46,681 nucleotides of DNA, from the NCBI GenBank assembly GCA_016793245.1, contig JAEUHW010000185.1, positions 1 through 46,681 of the forward strand, written 5' to 3'. Position numbers and translations under genes: made by a program. Positions 18,802 through 26,728 of the stretch are shown here, piece after piece. Under the pieces are notes generated by a model. The model had not been told where the DNA came from and ran no database searches. It worked only from the letters and a program-made list of their open reading frames with translations. Origin of the DNA: Planctomycetota bacterium (lineage in GTDB: Bacteria; Planctomycetota; UBA1135; JADKAF01). The stretch's first letter is position 1, and the number at the start of each line of letters is the position of its first letter.

Positions 18802-19362
18802 ATGGGCGATGAATCGGCGGCGCGGCGCGAGGAGCTCCTCGCGCACGTGCGGGCGAACGCGGTGCGGGATCAGGCGGCGCGCTTCGCCGGCGAGCCGCTC
18901 TTCCACGTCGTGCTGCTCGAGCCCGAGATCCCGATGAACACGGGGAACATCGGGCGCGAGTGCGTGGGCATGGGGGCGCGCCTCCATCTCGTGGGGCCGC
19001 TCGGGTTCTCGATCGACGAGAAGGCGCGGCGGCGGGCGGGGCTCGACTACTGGGACGAGCTCGACTGGCGCTTCTACGGCGACATGGCGAGCTTCCTCGC
19101 CGCCTTCCCAGTGCCGCCGGACCGGCGCTGGGTGGCGACGAAGTGGGCCGCGGGCACGCATTGGGAAGCGCAGTTCCGGCTCGGCGACGCGCTGATCTTC
19201 GGGCGGGAATCGACCGGGATCCCGGAGTCGTTCCCCGCCGAAGCCGCGGAGGGGAGCTTCGCTCTGCCACGCCTCGGTCCCGTACGTTCCTACAACTTGG
19301 CGAACTCGGTCGGCATCGCCGGCTTCGAGCTCCTGCGACAGAACCTCTACGCGCGGCCTTGA
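18802..19362 (+). CDS. trmL: tRNA (cytidine(34)-2'-O)-methyltransferase
   Basis: A 186-residue SPOUT methyltransferase uses S-adenosylmethionine to methylate the ribose of the wobble nucleotide in certain tRNA-Leu species. The family motifs are clear: EPEIPMNTGNIGREC near residue 44, LIFGRESTGIPE near 131, and the knot-forming SYNLANSVGIAGFELLRQ at the C-terminus. The protein has about 35 more N-terminal residues than the E. coli enzyme (157 residues); the ATG at 18802 is the first plausible start. It is cytoplasmic. It is followed after 34 bases by a lipoprotein gene that is unrelated in function. Confidence 0.93.
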   Translation: MGDESAARREELLAHVRANAVRDQAARFAGEPLFHVVLLEPEIPMNTGNIGRECVGMGARLHLVGPLGFSIDEKARRRAGLDYWDELDWRFYGDMASFLAAFPVPPDRRWVATKWAAGTHWEAQFRLGDALIFGRESTGIPESFPAEAAEGSFALPRLGPVRSYNLANSVGIAGFELLRQNLYARP

Positions 19363-19396
19363 ACCCGCGGTGTTCGCCCCGCGAAGATCCTCTCCC

Positions 19397-22180
19397 ATGA
19401 CCCTCTTCGCGACGCCTGCTCTGCGCGCGGCTCTCACTCTCGCTCCGCTCGCCCTCGCCGCTTGCGGTGGCGCTCCGCCCGAGATCCCGCTCGCTCTCCA
19501 GCCTCTCCCGATCTGCGCCGAGCCCGCGCTGCGCGAACTCGAAGAGCGCCGCGATGCGCAGCTCGCCGAGTGGCTTCCGTGGGCGCAGCGCGCGAGCGCC
19601 GGCGATCGCGCGGCGGCGTGGCGCGCGCTGGCGCGCATGGGGCGTACGGTCGAGCTCGACGGGCGCGACGCGGAGCTTCTCGCTCTTGCGCGCGCCGAAG
19701 TTGATCCCCGCGTGGCGATCGAGATCGCGTTCGCCTTGCCGCGCACGAATTGTCGGGCGGCGGAGACCTATCTGCTGGAGGCGCTGCGACACGGCGACGG
19801 GCGCGTGCGCGCGGAGGCCGTGCGCGGGCTCGCGCTGCTCGGCGGCGCGCCGCCGTGGGAACAGCTCTTCGCACTCCTCCACGACGAGCATCCGCTCGCG
19901 CGCGCCTATGCGGCGACCGCGCTGCTCGCTTGGATCGGTGTGCGCTCCAGCGCGCCGATCGCAGTTCCCACGGCGCTGAAGGAGCGCGTGGTGCAGGAGC
20001 TGCTGCTCCTCGCGAGCCTCGGCGAAGAGGTGCCCTTCGTGCGCTGGCGCGCGCTGCATGCTCTCGCCGAGCTGCGCGAGCCGTGGCCGGACACCGAGCT
20101 CGTCGTCGCGGTCTACTCGTTCCTGCAGGACGAGATCGATCTCGTGCGCTTCCAGGCCGCGCGGCTCTGCGCGCGCTTGACGCAACATCCCGCGGCGGTG
20201 AAGGCGCTGCATCTCCTCGCGCGCGATGTCGATGCACGCGTGGCGGAGATCGCCGCCGTGGCGCTTCGCGGCAAGCTCGAAGGACGCAACTTCCGCTCGA
20301 TCCGCCGCTCGCTGATGGGCGCGCTCGACGGGATCGCGATGCGCCCTTCGAACCGCGTGCGCCGCGCGGCGTATGCGGAGCTGCTTGGCGACGACCCGCT
20401 GTCGCGGCACGTGCTGCGGCGCGCGATGGATGAGGATACTTCACCGGTGGTGCGCGCGGCGGCGTTCCGCGCGTTGCATCGCATCGATCCCGAGGGGCTG
20501 CGCGCGGAGCGCGAGCGCTTCCTCGTTGACGAGAGCTGGGTGCTGCGCGAGGCGGCGGTGCTGGCGCTGGCCGATCTCGGCGACGCCGAGCTCGCGATGC
20601 GCGAGCTGTCGCTGCGCGGTCGGGACATCGCGGCTCCCGTGCGCAATGCCATCGCGCAGGTGCTCTTCGAGCAGCGGGCGCGCTTCGGCTCGGTATGGCT
20701 GCCGACGATGCAAGGGGCGCTCCTGACCGGGGATCTCGGCGTCGTCGGCACTCTGGCTGAGCTCTGGCTTGCCGCGCGAGCGAAGGGCGAAGTGCTGCCC
20801 GAGGCCGAGCTCGCGGACTCGTGGCGCGCTGCGCGCGCGCGCTTCGCGCCGGCCGATGCGCTCGAGCTCGAGCCCATGATCGCGAAGATCCTCGGCGAGC
20901 CTTCGACCGCGAGCACGGGGGTGCCGTTCTCGCAGTTCGACCTCTCGATCTTCGATGTCGAGCCGCGGCGGCGTGTGACGCTGATCACCACGAAGGGCGA
21001 GCTCCTGATCGAGCTCGATGGGCGCGACGCTCCGCGGCATGTGGCGAGCTTCCTCCATCTCGTGGAGTCGGGCGCCTTGCGCGGCCTCGGCATCCATCGG
21101 CGCGTGCCGGGCTTCGTCGTGCAGGGCGCCGATCCGCACGGCGATGGCTGGGGCAGCGGCGGCGTGCGCTTGCCGAACGAGATCGCGCCGGGAGTCTACG
21201 GCGCGGGCTCGATGGGCATGCCCGACGCGGGGCTCGACACCGGTGGTTCGCAGCTCTTCTTCACGCTGCATCCCTGGCCGCATCTCGAAGGGCGCTACAC
21301 GCGCTTCGCGCGCTTGCTGCGCGGCGGGCCGCGCGTGCTGATGGAGCTCGAGCGCGGCGACCTGATCCTCGACGCCCGGATCGAGCCGTGGCCGAAGCCG
21401 CCGGCGAGCGGGCCGCTCGGCATGGCCGTCCGCTCGTTGCCGCGCCCGCTCGTCATTGCGCATCGCGGCGCCTCCGTGCAGGCGCCCGAGAACACGCGCG
21501 CGGCGAACGAGCTCGCGTGGCAGCTCGGCGCGCACGGCCTCGAGACCGATGTTCGTCTCACGGCCGATCAGCGCATCGTCTGCCTGCACGACGAGAGCTT
21601 GAAGCGCACGACCGGCCTCGATCGACCGGTGCATGCGCTCACCTACGAGGAGCTTCGCGCTCTCGACGCCGGTTCGTGGAAGGGTCCCGCGTTCGCGGGC
21701 GAGCCGATCCCGCTCTTGGAAGAGGTGCTCGCGGCGACCCCGCGCGGCAAGACCTTCTTCCTCGAGGTGAAGGCCGGAGGGGAGATCGTGCCGCACTTGA
21801 AGAAGGTGCTCGACGCCTCGGATCGACGCGATCAGGTCAGCTTGATCGGCTTCGACTTCGAAGTGCTCCGCCAGCTCCGCGCCGCCCTACCCGATGTGCC
21901 GATCCTCTGGCTCGTCGGTGCGCCGCGCGATGCGCGCACGAAGAGTCCTGGGCCCATCGATCCGCAGTGCGTCCGCCGCGCTGCCGAGGCCGGCTTCCAA
22001 GGCCTGAACGTCGATCATCGCGGCGTCACCGCACCGCTCGTCGCCGCCGCGGAAGCCGCCGGCCAAGAGCTCTTCGTCTGGACCGTGAACGATCCCGCCG
22101 AAGCGCAGCGCCTCCTCTCCCTCGGCGTCACCGCCTTCACCACCGACGTCCCCGACCTCCTCCTCACCGCTCTCCGCTGA
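19397..22180 (+). CDS. lipoprotein fusing HEAT repeats, cyclophilin-type PPIase and glycerophosphodiester phosphodiesterase
   Basis: The 927-residue protein starts at ATG 19397, with a signal peptide ending in lipobox LAAC. Residues about 40-510 are HEAT-like helical repeats (LLEALRHGDGRVRAEAVRGLALLG and many like it). About 522-665 is a cyclophilin domain (TKGELLIELDG, VPGFVVQGADPHGDG, DTGGSQLFFTL). From about 685 a GDPD domain follows: IAHRGASVQAPENT with His689, GLETDVRLT and LHDESLKRTTG are its catalytic and metal-binding motifs, and it ends FTTDVPDLLLTAL. HEAT-cyclophilin proteins are familiar in Planctomycetes, but I do not know of GDPD joined to them. It may combine folding help at the outer surface with breakdown of glycerophosphodiesters. 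It ends 6 bases before a long palindrome. Confidence 0.9.
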   Translation: MTLFATPALRAALTLAPLALAACGGAPPEIPLALQPLPICAEPALRELEERRDAQLAEWLPWAQRASAGDRAAAWRALARMGRTVELDGRDAELLALARAEVDPRVAIEIAFALPRTNCRAAETYLLEALRHGDGRVRAEAVRGLALLGGAPPWEQLFALLHDEHPLARAYAATALLAWIGVRSSAPIAVPTALKERVVQELLLLASLGEEVPFVRWRALHALAELREPWPDTELVVAVYSFLQDEIDLVRFQAARLCARLTQHPAAVKALHLLARDVDARVAEIAAVALRGKLEGRNFRSIRRSLMGALDGIAMRPSNRVRRAAYAELLGDDPLSRHVLRRAMDEDTSPVVRAAAFRALHRIDPEGLRAERERFLVDESWVLREAAVLALADLGDAELAMRELSLRGRDIAAPVRNAIAQVLFEQRARFGSVWLPTMQGALLTGDLGVVGTLAELWLAARAKGEVLPEAELADSWRAARARFAPADALELEPMIAKILGEPSTASTGVPFSQFDLSIFDVEPRRRVTLITTKGELLIELDGRDAPRHVASFLHLVESGALRGLGIHRRVPGFVVQGADPHGDGWGSGGVRLPNEIAPGVYGAGSMGMPDAGLDTGGSQLFFTLHPWPHLEGRYTRFARLLRGGPRVLMELERGDLILDARIEPWPKPPASGPLGMAVRSLPRPLVIAHRGASVQAPENTRAANELAWQLGAHGLETDVRLTADQRIVCLHDESLKRTTGLDRPVHALTYEELRALDAGSWKGPAFAGEPIPLLEEVLAATPRGKTFFLEVKAGGEIVPHLKKVLDASDRRDQVSLIGFDFEVLRQLRAALPDVPILWLVGAPRDARTKSPGPIDPQCVRRAAEAGFQGLNVDHRGVTAPLVAAAEAAGQELFVWTVNDPAEAQRLLSLGVTAFTTDVPDLLLTALR

Positions 22181-22186
22181 TCCGAT

Positions 22187-22266
22187 CCCGGACGTACGGT
22201 GCCAGGAACGTTTTCACCGGGGTCGAGAGACCCCGGTGAAAACGTTCCTGGCACCGTACGTCCGGG
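22187..22266. repeat. perfect 38-base inverted repeat between convergent genes (copy 1)
   Basis: Arms 22187-22224 and 22229-22266 are exact reverse complements with a GAGA loop. The arms start CCCGGACGTACGGTGCCAGG and end in CACCGGGGTC. It lies between two convergent genes and could form a very stable hairpin that ends transcription in both directions. An identical pair of arms with a 3-base loop occurs at 40042-40120. Confidence 0.95.
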
Positions 22267-22281
22267 ACTGAGGAGAAGGAC

Positions 22282-24165
22282 TCAGCCGCCGGCGACGGTG
22301 AACTCGAGGGCGTCGCTCAAGCCGAAGCCGGTGGGGGAGCCGGGGCAGAAGAAGAGCCACTGGGCGCAGAAGGTCTGCGCGCAGAGGAGCGGATCCGCGG
22401 AGATCGGCACGGAGGCGCTGAGTTGGCCGCCGCACGGGGGGAGTCCGCTCGTGGCGCCGACCGGCAGGATCAGCGAGATCCCCGGATCGAGATGGAGCGA
22501 ACCGCACCACGGCGAGGGCAACGGCAGGGGCGGCGTGCACGGGCCCGGCTGCAGCAGGAGATAGGCGAGCGCGCCGACGGGAGCGGCGAGGAGACGGACT
22601 TCGAAGTTCGCTCCGAGCACGGGGTCGCCACTCGAGCTGATGTGCATCGTCGGGCAGGTCGCGCACACGGCGGTCGTGCACGAGGTGCCGGTCGTGCGCT
22701 GCGTCGAGCAGGGGATGACGTCGAGACCGCGATAGCTCGGTGCGATCTGCTTCGCGCAGCAAGCGCCTTCGCGCAGGTCGCATCTCCGCGCGTCGAGCAC
22801 CTCGTAGGTCTGCGTCTCGCGTCCGTCGGTGACGTAGAGCTCGCGTGCGCACGCATCGTAGGCGAGCCCGGTCACGAGCTCGCGCGAGCAGCGGAAGATC
22901 GGTGTCCGACAGAGCGGTTCACACGGAGCGCTCGCCGGCAGCACCCAGAGCTCGGTGGCGAAGCCGCCGAGAGGTGAGGGTGCCGAGACCGCGACGAAGA
23001 GCAGATCGCCGACCTCGTCGTACGCGAGTCCCCCGGCGACGCTGCCGAAGGGGAGCTCGCGTCGGCACTGGCGCGGCGCCTCCAAGCAGCGAGAGCTCGC
23101 ATCGTAGATGGTGATCTCCATCGCGCCGGGCCGCGTCGCGAGCTGGAGGAGCTGTTGGCGCGCATCGGCGAACGCCAGCCCGCTCACGACGGCGCTCGGG
23201 TCGGAGATCGTCGCGCGCACCTCGCCGCAGCGCCGCCGGCAGAAGGACGGCGTCGCCGCGACGTAGAACTCCGCGAGTACATCGCCATCGCTCACCCACG
23301 CCGTGCGGTAGCGCGCGTCGTACGCGGTGCCGCCCGCGTACGGCGTCACCGCGCTCACCGGCGAGGCCGTGAGGCAGCGCGTCTCCGCGCGCTCGCAGCT
23401 CGCGATGTCCTGCACGTCGAGGAAGCCGGTCGTCGCGAAGGGCAGATCGGACCAGCCGATGAGATGCGGCGTGCACGGGTTGGTCGGGCCGAGATCGATG
23501 ACCTCGACGCAGTCGATGTAGTAGATGCACCAATCGACGAGACCGCCGGGAGCCGGTGCCGCCGTGGTGCTCGCGTTGTCGCGGAAGTTGCCGATGGCGA
23601 GGTGATCCTCGCCGCCGCTCGCGAGGTAGGTGCCGCTGAGCTGCACCCAATTCGTCTTGTCGGTGAGGAGGTTCGCGGAGGGGTTCTCGAACTGCGGCGT
23701 CACGGGCAGCACCGCGTTCGGCGGCCCCGCGTGCGGGCCAGCCTGGAAGTGCACGCCGAGCTCGGCGATCGCCCAGTTCGAGCGATCGGCCAGCGAGACG
23801 CGCAGCGAGACCGCGTAGCTGTGCCCGGCGAGCAACGGGCTCGCGAGCTCACCCGCGGCGTACTCGCGATACGCGGAGGGCAGTTGGCCGTAGCAGATGA
23901 TCGAGGCGTACGCCTGACCTTCGTACGCGGCCTGCGTGCCCCAGAAGTTCGTCGGCACGTCGGGGGTGAGCGTCGTGCACGCGTTCAGGTAATCACTCGT
24001 GGCGCCGTTCGGCGAGAACCACGGAGTCGCCTGATAGAGCTGCCCATCGGTCGTGGGGCAGAGGGCGTAGGTCTCGAAGCATCCATTGGCGACCAAGTTC
24101 TGCGCCGCGCTCTCTCGCGCGGCAAAGCAGAGCAGGGCGCCGAGCAGCAACGCGCTCGTTCGCAT
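22282..24165 (-). CDS. secreted Cys-rich protein: lectin-like N-terminus, propeller-like repeats, shared C-terminal module
   Basis: A 627-residue exported protein starts at ATG 24165 with GGAGAA upstream and a signal peptide ending ESAAQ. The start of the mature protein (NLVANGCFE) resembles carbohydrate-binding-like sandwich domains that open secreted proteins. Around residues 255-480 four repeats share G-x-A-(Y/F)-(D/A) followed by a strand (GTAYDARYRTAWV, GLAFADARQQLL, GLAYDEVGDLLFV, GLAYDACARELYV), most preceded by close Cys pairs such as CRRRC and CLEAPRQC. I count 31 Cys in all. The last 100 residues resemble the end of the FG-GAP protein at 34860. Function is unknown; a cell-surface role with disulfide-braced blades is inferred. 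Confidence 0.8.
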   Translation of the reverse strand: MRTSALLLGALLCFAARESAAQNLVANGCFETYALCPTTDGQLYQATPWFSPNGATSDYLNACTTLTPDVPTNFWGTQAAYEGQAYASIICYGQLPSAYREYAAGELASPLLAGHSYAVSLRVSLADRSNWAIAELGVHFQAGPHAGPPNAVLPVTPQFENPSANLLTDKTNWVQLSGTYLASGGEDHLAIGNFRDNASTTAAPAPGGLVDWCIYYIDCVEVIDLGPTNPCTPHLIGWSDLPFATTGFLDVQDIASCERAETRCLTASPVSAVTPYAGGTAYDARYRTAWVSDGDVLAEFYVAATPSFCRRRCGEVRATISDPSAVVSGLAFADARQQLLQLATRPGAMEITIYDASSRCLEAPRQCRRELPFGSVAGGLAYDEVGDLLFVAVSAPSPLGGFATELWVLPASAPCEPLCRTPIFRCSRELVTGLAYDACARELYVTDGRETQTYEVLDARRCDLREGACCAKQIAPSYRGLDVIPCSTQRTTGTSCTTAVCATCPTMHISSSGDPVLGANFEVRLLAAPVGALAYLLLQPGPCTPPLPLPSPWCGSLHLDPGISLILPVGATSGLPPCGGQLSASVPISADPLLCAQTFCAQWLFFCPGSPTGFGLSDALEFTVAGG

Positions 24166-24213
24166 GGCGGGTTCTCCGAAGTGGGGGGCTCTGGCTCTCT
24201 CACCGGAGCCGCC

Positions 24214-24232
24214 TTCGCGGTGTGACCGCGAA
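24214..24232. terminator. possible hairpin between the secreted-protein and HtpX-like genes
   Basis: TTCGCGGT and ACCGCGAA form a perfect 8-base stem with a GTG loop, downstream of the HtpX-like gene and upstream of the secreted-protein gene, both on the minus strand. There is no U-tract, so a termination role is uncertain. Confidence 0.3.
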
Positions 24233-24256
24233 TCCCAGATCCGATCGAATCTCCGA

Positions 24257-25519
24257 TCAGACCGGATACGGCTCCGAGCAGCGCGGGCAGGTCTTCACCT
24301 TGCCGCGCAAGGACGGCGGGATCTTCGCCGTGGCGCCGCAGGCCCCGCAACTCCGCACCTCGTAGCCCGATGCCGTGAGGAAGGCGTCGTTGGCTTGCCG
24401 TCGCCGCGCCTCCGGCGCGAGCTCGGGCTCGGCAGCCGGCACGGCTGCGGCTGCGGTAGCCACCGTTGCCGCGAGCGGCAGCGCTCCCTCCGCTCCGAAA
24501 GCTGCGCGCCGCGGCACCTGGCCCGCCTCGCGCTGCGAGCGCTCGCCGACGATGTGCCCGCCCTTCACCGCGGCGAACGCGCGGTCGTAGTCGGTGTAGC
24601 TGGCGCCCGCCATCTTGCGCAGGATGCGCACGCGCTCCTCCATCGGCGGATGCGTGGAGAAGAGCGCGAACGCGGCGGCTCCGTGCGCGCGCATCGGCGG
24701 CACGATGTACATCGGCGCCGTGACCGAGCTCGTATCCGCGAGCGGCGCTCGGCCGCCGGAGAGCTTCTCCAGCGCCGAGGCGAGTCCCGCGGGATAGCGC
24801 GTGAACATCGCCCCCGAGGCATCGGCCAGATACTCGCGCCGGCGCGAGAGCGCGAAGTAGACGAGCTGCGCGAGCAAGGGGGCGACGATCATCAGCACGA
24901 GCGCGGCGATCATCAGCGCTGCCTGGGCGCCGTTCTCTTCCTTGCTGGAGGAGCGCGAGCGCCGCGCTCCGCCCATCCACAGCGCGCGCCGGCCCATGTC
25001 GGCGAGCATGGCGATGGCGCCGACCATGATCCCGGCCGTCACCATCAGCTTCACGTCGCGGTTCTTGATGTGGCCGATCTCGTGCGCGACGACGCCTTGC
25101 AGCTCATCGCGATCGAGGATCGCGAGCAGCCCGGTCGTCACCGCGACGGCGGCGTTGCCGGGCTCGCGTCCGGCGGCGAAGGCGTTCGGCGAGGGATCGT
25201 CGACGAGATAGACCTTCGGGCGCTTCGGCAGCGCCGCGGCGATCGTCATCTCCTCGACGATGTTGAAGAGCTGCGGATGGTCCTTCTTCTCGATCTCGCG
25301 CGCGCCCGCCATGCCGAGCAGGATCTGGTCGCCGCCCGTGACGGTGATCATCCAGAGCACGAGCCAGAGCGCCAGCGCCCCGCCCGCGCCGAAAATCATC
25401 GCTTCCGGATCGCCGGTGAAGGTAACACCGAGCGCCGCACCGGTCGCGACGAGCAAGACGCCCATCCCGGCCAGCACGAACAGCGAGCGGCGCTCGTTCG
25501 AACGGATCTGCTCCCACAT
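24257..25519 (-). CDS. htpX: M48 family membrane metalloprotease (HtpX-like) with C-terminal zinc ribbon
   Basis: A 420-residue inner-membrane zinc endopeptidase of the HtpX type, which cleaves damaged membrane proteins. Two N-terminal helices (about 14-32 and 42-60) are followed by the zinc site HEIGH (His146, Glu147, His150) and the third ligand Glu229 in REYLADASG. Two more helices lie between (about 157-172 and 199-222). The conserved end FSTHPPMEERVRIL is present. Beyond the usual HtpX core the protein has an Ala-rich linker and a zinc ribbon with Cys391, Cys394, Cys411 and Cys414, an addition that may bind substrate or nucleic acid. It follows lemA by 21 bases, the common LemA-HtpX pairing. 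Confidence 0.92.
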   Translation of the reverse strand: MWEQIRSNERRSLFVLAGMGVLLVATGAALGVTFTGDPEAMIFGAGGALALWLVLWMITVTGGDQILLGMAGAREIEKKDHPQLFNIVEEMTIAAALPKRPKVYLVDDPSPNAFAAGREPGNAAVAVTTGLLAILDRDELQGVVAHEIGHIKNRDVKLMVTAGIMVGAIAMLADMGRRALWMGGARRSRSSSKEENGAQAALMIAALVLMIVAPLLAQLVYFALSRRREYLADASGAMFTRYPAGLASALEKLSGGRAPLADTSSVTAPMYIVPPMRAHGAAAFALFSTHPPMEERVRILRKMAGASYTDYDRAFAAVKGGHIVGERSQREAGQVPRRAAFGAEGALPLAATVATAAAAVPAAEPELAPEARRRQANDAFLTASGYEVRSCGACGATAKIPPSLRGKVKTCPRCSEPYPV

Positions 25520-25540
25520 CGCAGAGCTCTGCTCCTCGCG

Positions 25541-26095
25541 TTACGAGCCGAAGGAGACCTTCGGGACCACGCGTTCCTTGGCATCCTCGATGACGTAGAG
25601 CTCGGCGGGGCGGAAGCCGCCGCTGATCATGTTCGCGGGGAAGACCTCGCGCGCGTTGTTGTAGCGCGTCGCGGCGTCGTTGTAGGCCTGGCGCGCGAAG
25701 CCGATCTTGTTCTCGGTGGAGCTGAGCTCCTCCTGCAGCGCGAGGAAGTTGGTGTTGGCCTTGAGATCGGGGTACGCCTCGGAGAGCCCGAAGAAGCCCT
25801 GCAGCGCGGCGCCGAGCTGGCCTTCGGCCTGGCCGACCTGCTTCGGTCCCTGCGCCGACATCGCGGCGTTCCGCGCCTTGATCACGGCCTCGAGCGTCCC
25901 GCGCTCGTGCTGCATATAGCCCTTCGCCGTCTCGACGAGGTTGGGGATCAGATCGTGGCGGCGCTTCAGCTGCACATCGATCTGCGACCAGCCGTTGTCC
26001 TTCTCGTTCCGCAGGCGCACGAGCCCGTTGTAGATCGAGATGAACCAGACGACGAGCAAGAAGAAGACTCCGAGGCCGATCCACACACCGATCAT
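25541..26095 (-). CDS. lemA: LemA family protein
   Basis: A 184-residue protein has one N-terminal membrane helix (VWIGLGVFFLLVVWFISIYN) and the LemA signature: a helical bundle starting with RNEKDNGWSQIDVQLKRRHDLIPNLVETAKGY, then ANTNFLALQEELSSTENKI and the C-terminal NNAREVFPANMI and FRPAELYVIE. The family is often encoded next to M48 proteases, as here, and is thought to act with them at the membrane; the molecular role is not settled. Length and start (ATG 26095) are typical. Confidence 0.95.
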   Translation of the reverse strand: MIGVWIGLGVFFLLVVWFISIYNGLVRLRNEKDNGWSQIDVQLKRRHDLIPNLVETAKGYMQHERGTLEAVIKARNAAMSAQGPKQVGQAEGQLGAALQGFFGLSEAYPDLKANTNFLALQEELSSTENKIGFARQAYNDAATRYNNAREVFPANMISGGFRPAELYVIEDAKERVVPKVSFGS

Positions 26096-26182
26096 GGGGT
26101 AGCTCCTGTTCCAGCTCTCAAGCGAAGGGGATGAACGAGCGCGGCGCGCCAGGCGCGGCCGCGAGGTGTCGCGCGCGCGCCG

Positions 26183-26596
26183 CTACTCGGCCGGCCGCGC
26201 AAAGTTCACGAGCTGCGCGCGCACGAGCGCCAGCGCCGGATCGTCGCTCGGCTGGGCCGCGGCGAGCACCGCCTCCAGCTCGTGCGCATCGAACCAGAGC
26301 CCGTGCTCGCGCGGGCAGAGATCGATCGGCACCGGCTGCGGCTGCGCGGAGGCACGCACGACCACGAGCTTGCGATCGCAGCGCGGGCAGCGCCGCTTCT
26401 CCGGGCTCTTCTCGCGCGGCAGGGCGAGCAGCTTCTGCTCGAGCGCCACGCCGCCGCCCGGGGAGCCCGCGCGCGCGAAGAGCGCCTCGAGTTCCTCGGC
26501 GTCGAACCAGAGCCCGCGGCATTGCAGGCAGAGATCCAGCTCGACGCCCTCGACTTCGAGGAACACCAGGTCGACGCGGCAAGCGGGGCAGATCAT
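26183..26596 (-). CDS. two-copy zf-TFIIB-type zinc-ribbon protein
   Basis: A 137-residue soluble protein carries two related zinc-ribbon units. The first begins MICPACRVDL and continues LCLQCRGLWFDAEELEAL; the second has CPRCDRKLVVV and IDLCPREHGLWFDAHELEAVL. In the second unit the fourth ligand position reads CPREHG, so His may replace the second Cys of the usual LC..C pair. GLWFD-x-x-ELE is the hallmark of this zinc-finger family. It is the first gene of a minus-strand set with lemA (88 bases away) and htpX, whose product also ends in a zinc ribbon. The role is unknown; a metal-dependent scaffold for membrane protein quality control is inference. Confidence 0.85.
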   Translation of the reverse strand: MICPACRVDLVFLEVEGVELDLCLQCRGLWFDAEELEALFARAGSPGGGVALEQKLLALPREKSPEKRRCPRCDRKLVVVRASAQPQPVPIDLCPREHGLWFDAHELEAVLAAAQPSDDPALALVRAQLVNFARPAE

Positions 26597-26728
26597 GGGC
26601 AGGCCCTACGCGGGGGCCGACGGTGGATTCCGGAACCGGGCGGGATTGTGCCCTTCGGCAGCGCTCGCGGCCACTCCGCGAGCCCGCGCGTTTGGAGCGC
26701 GCGGCCGCCTCATGCGATCCTCGCGGGT

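Noticed and set aside
18142..19746. Upstream extension of the giant minus-strand frame beyond the sigma factor
   Set aside because: It is antisense to trmL and overlaps the sigma gene in another frame; the start at 18141 right after the sigma stop is far better supported.
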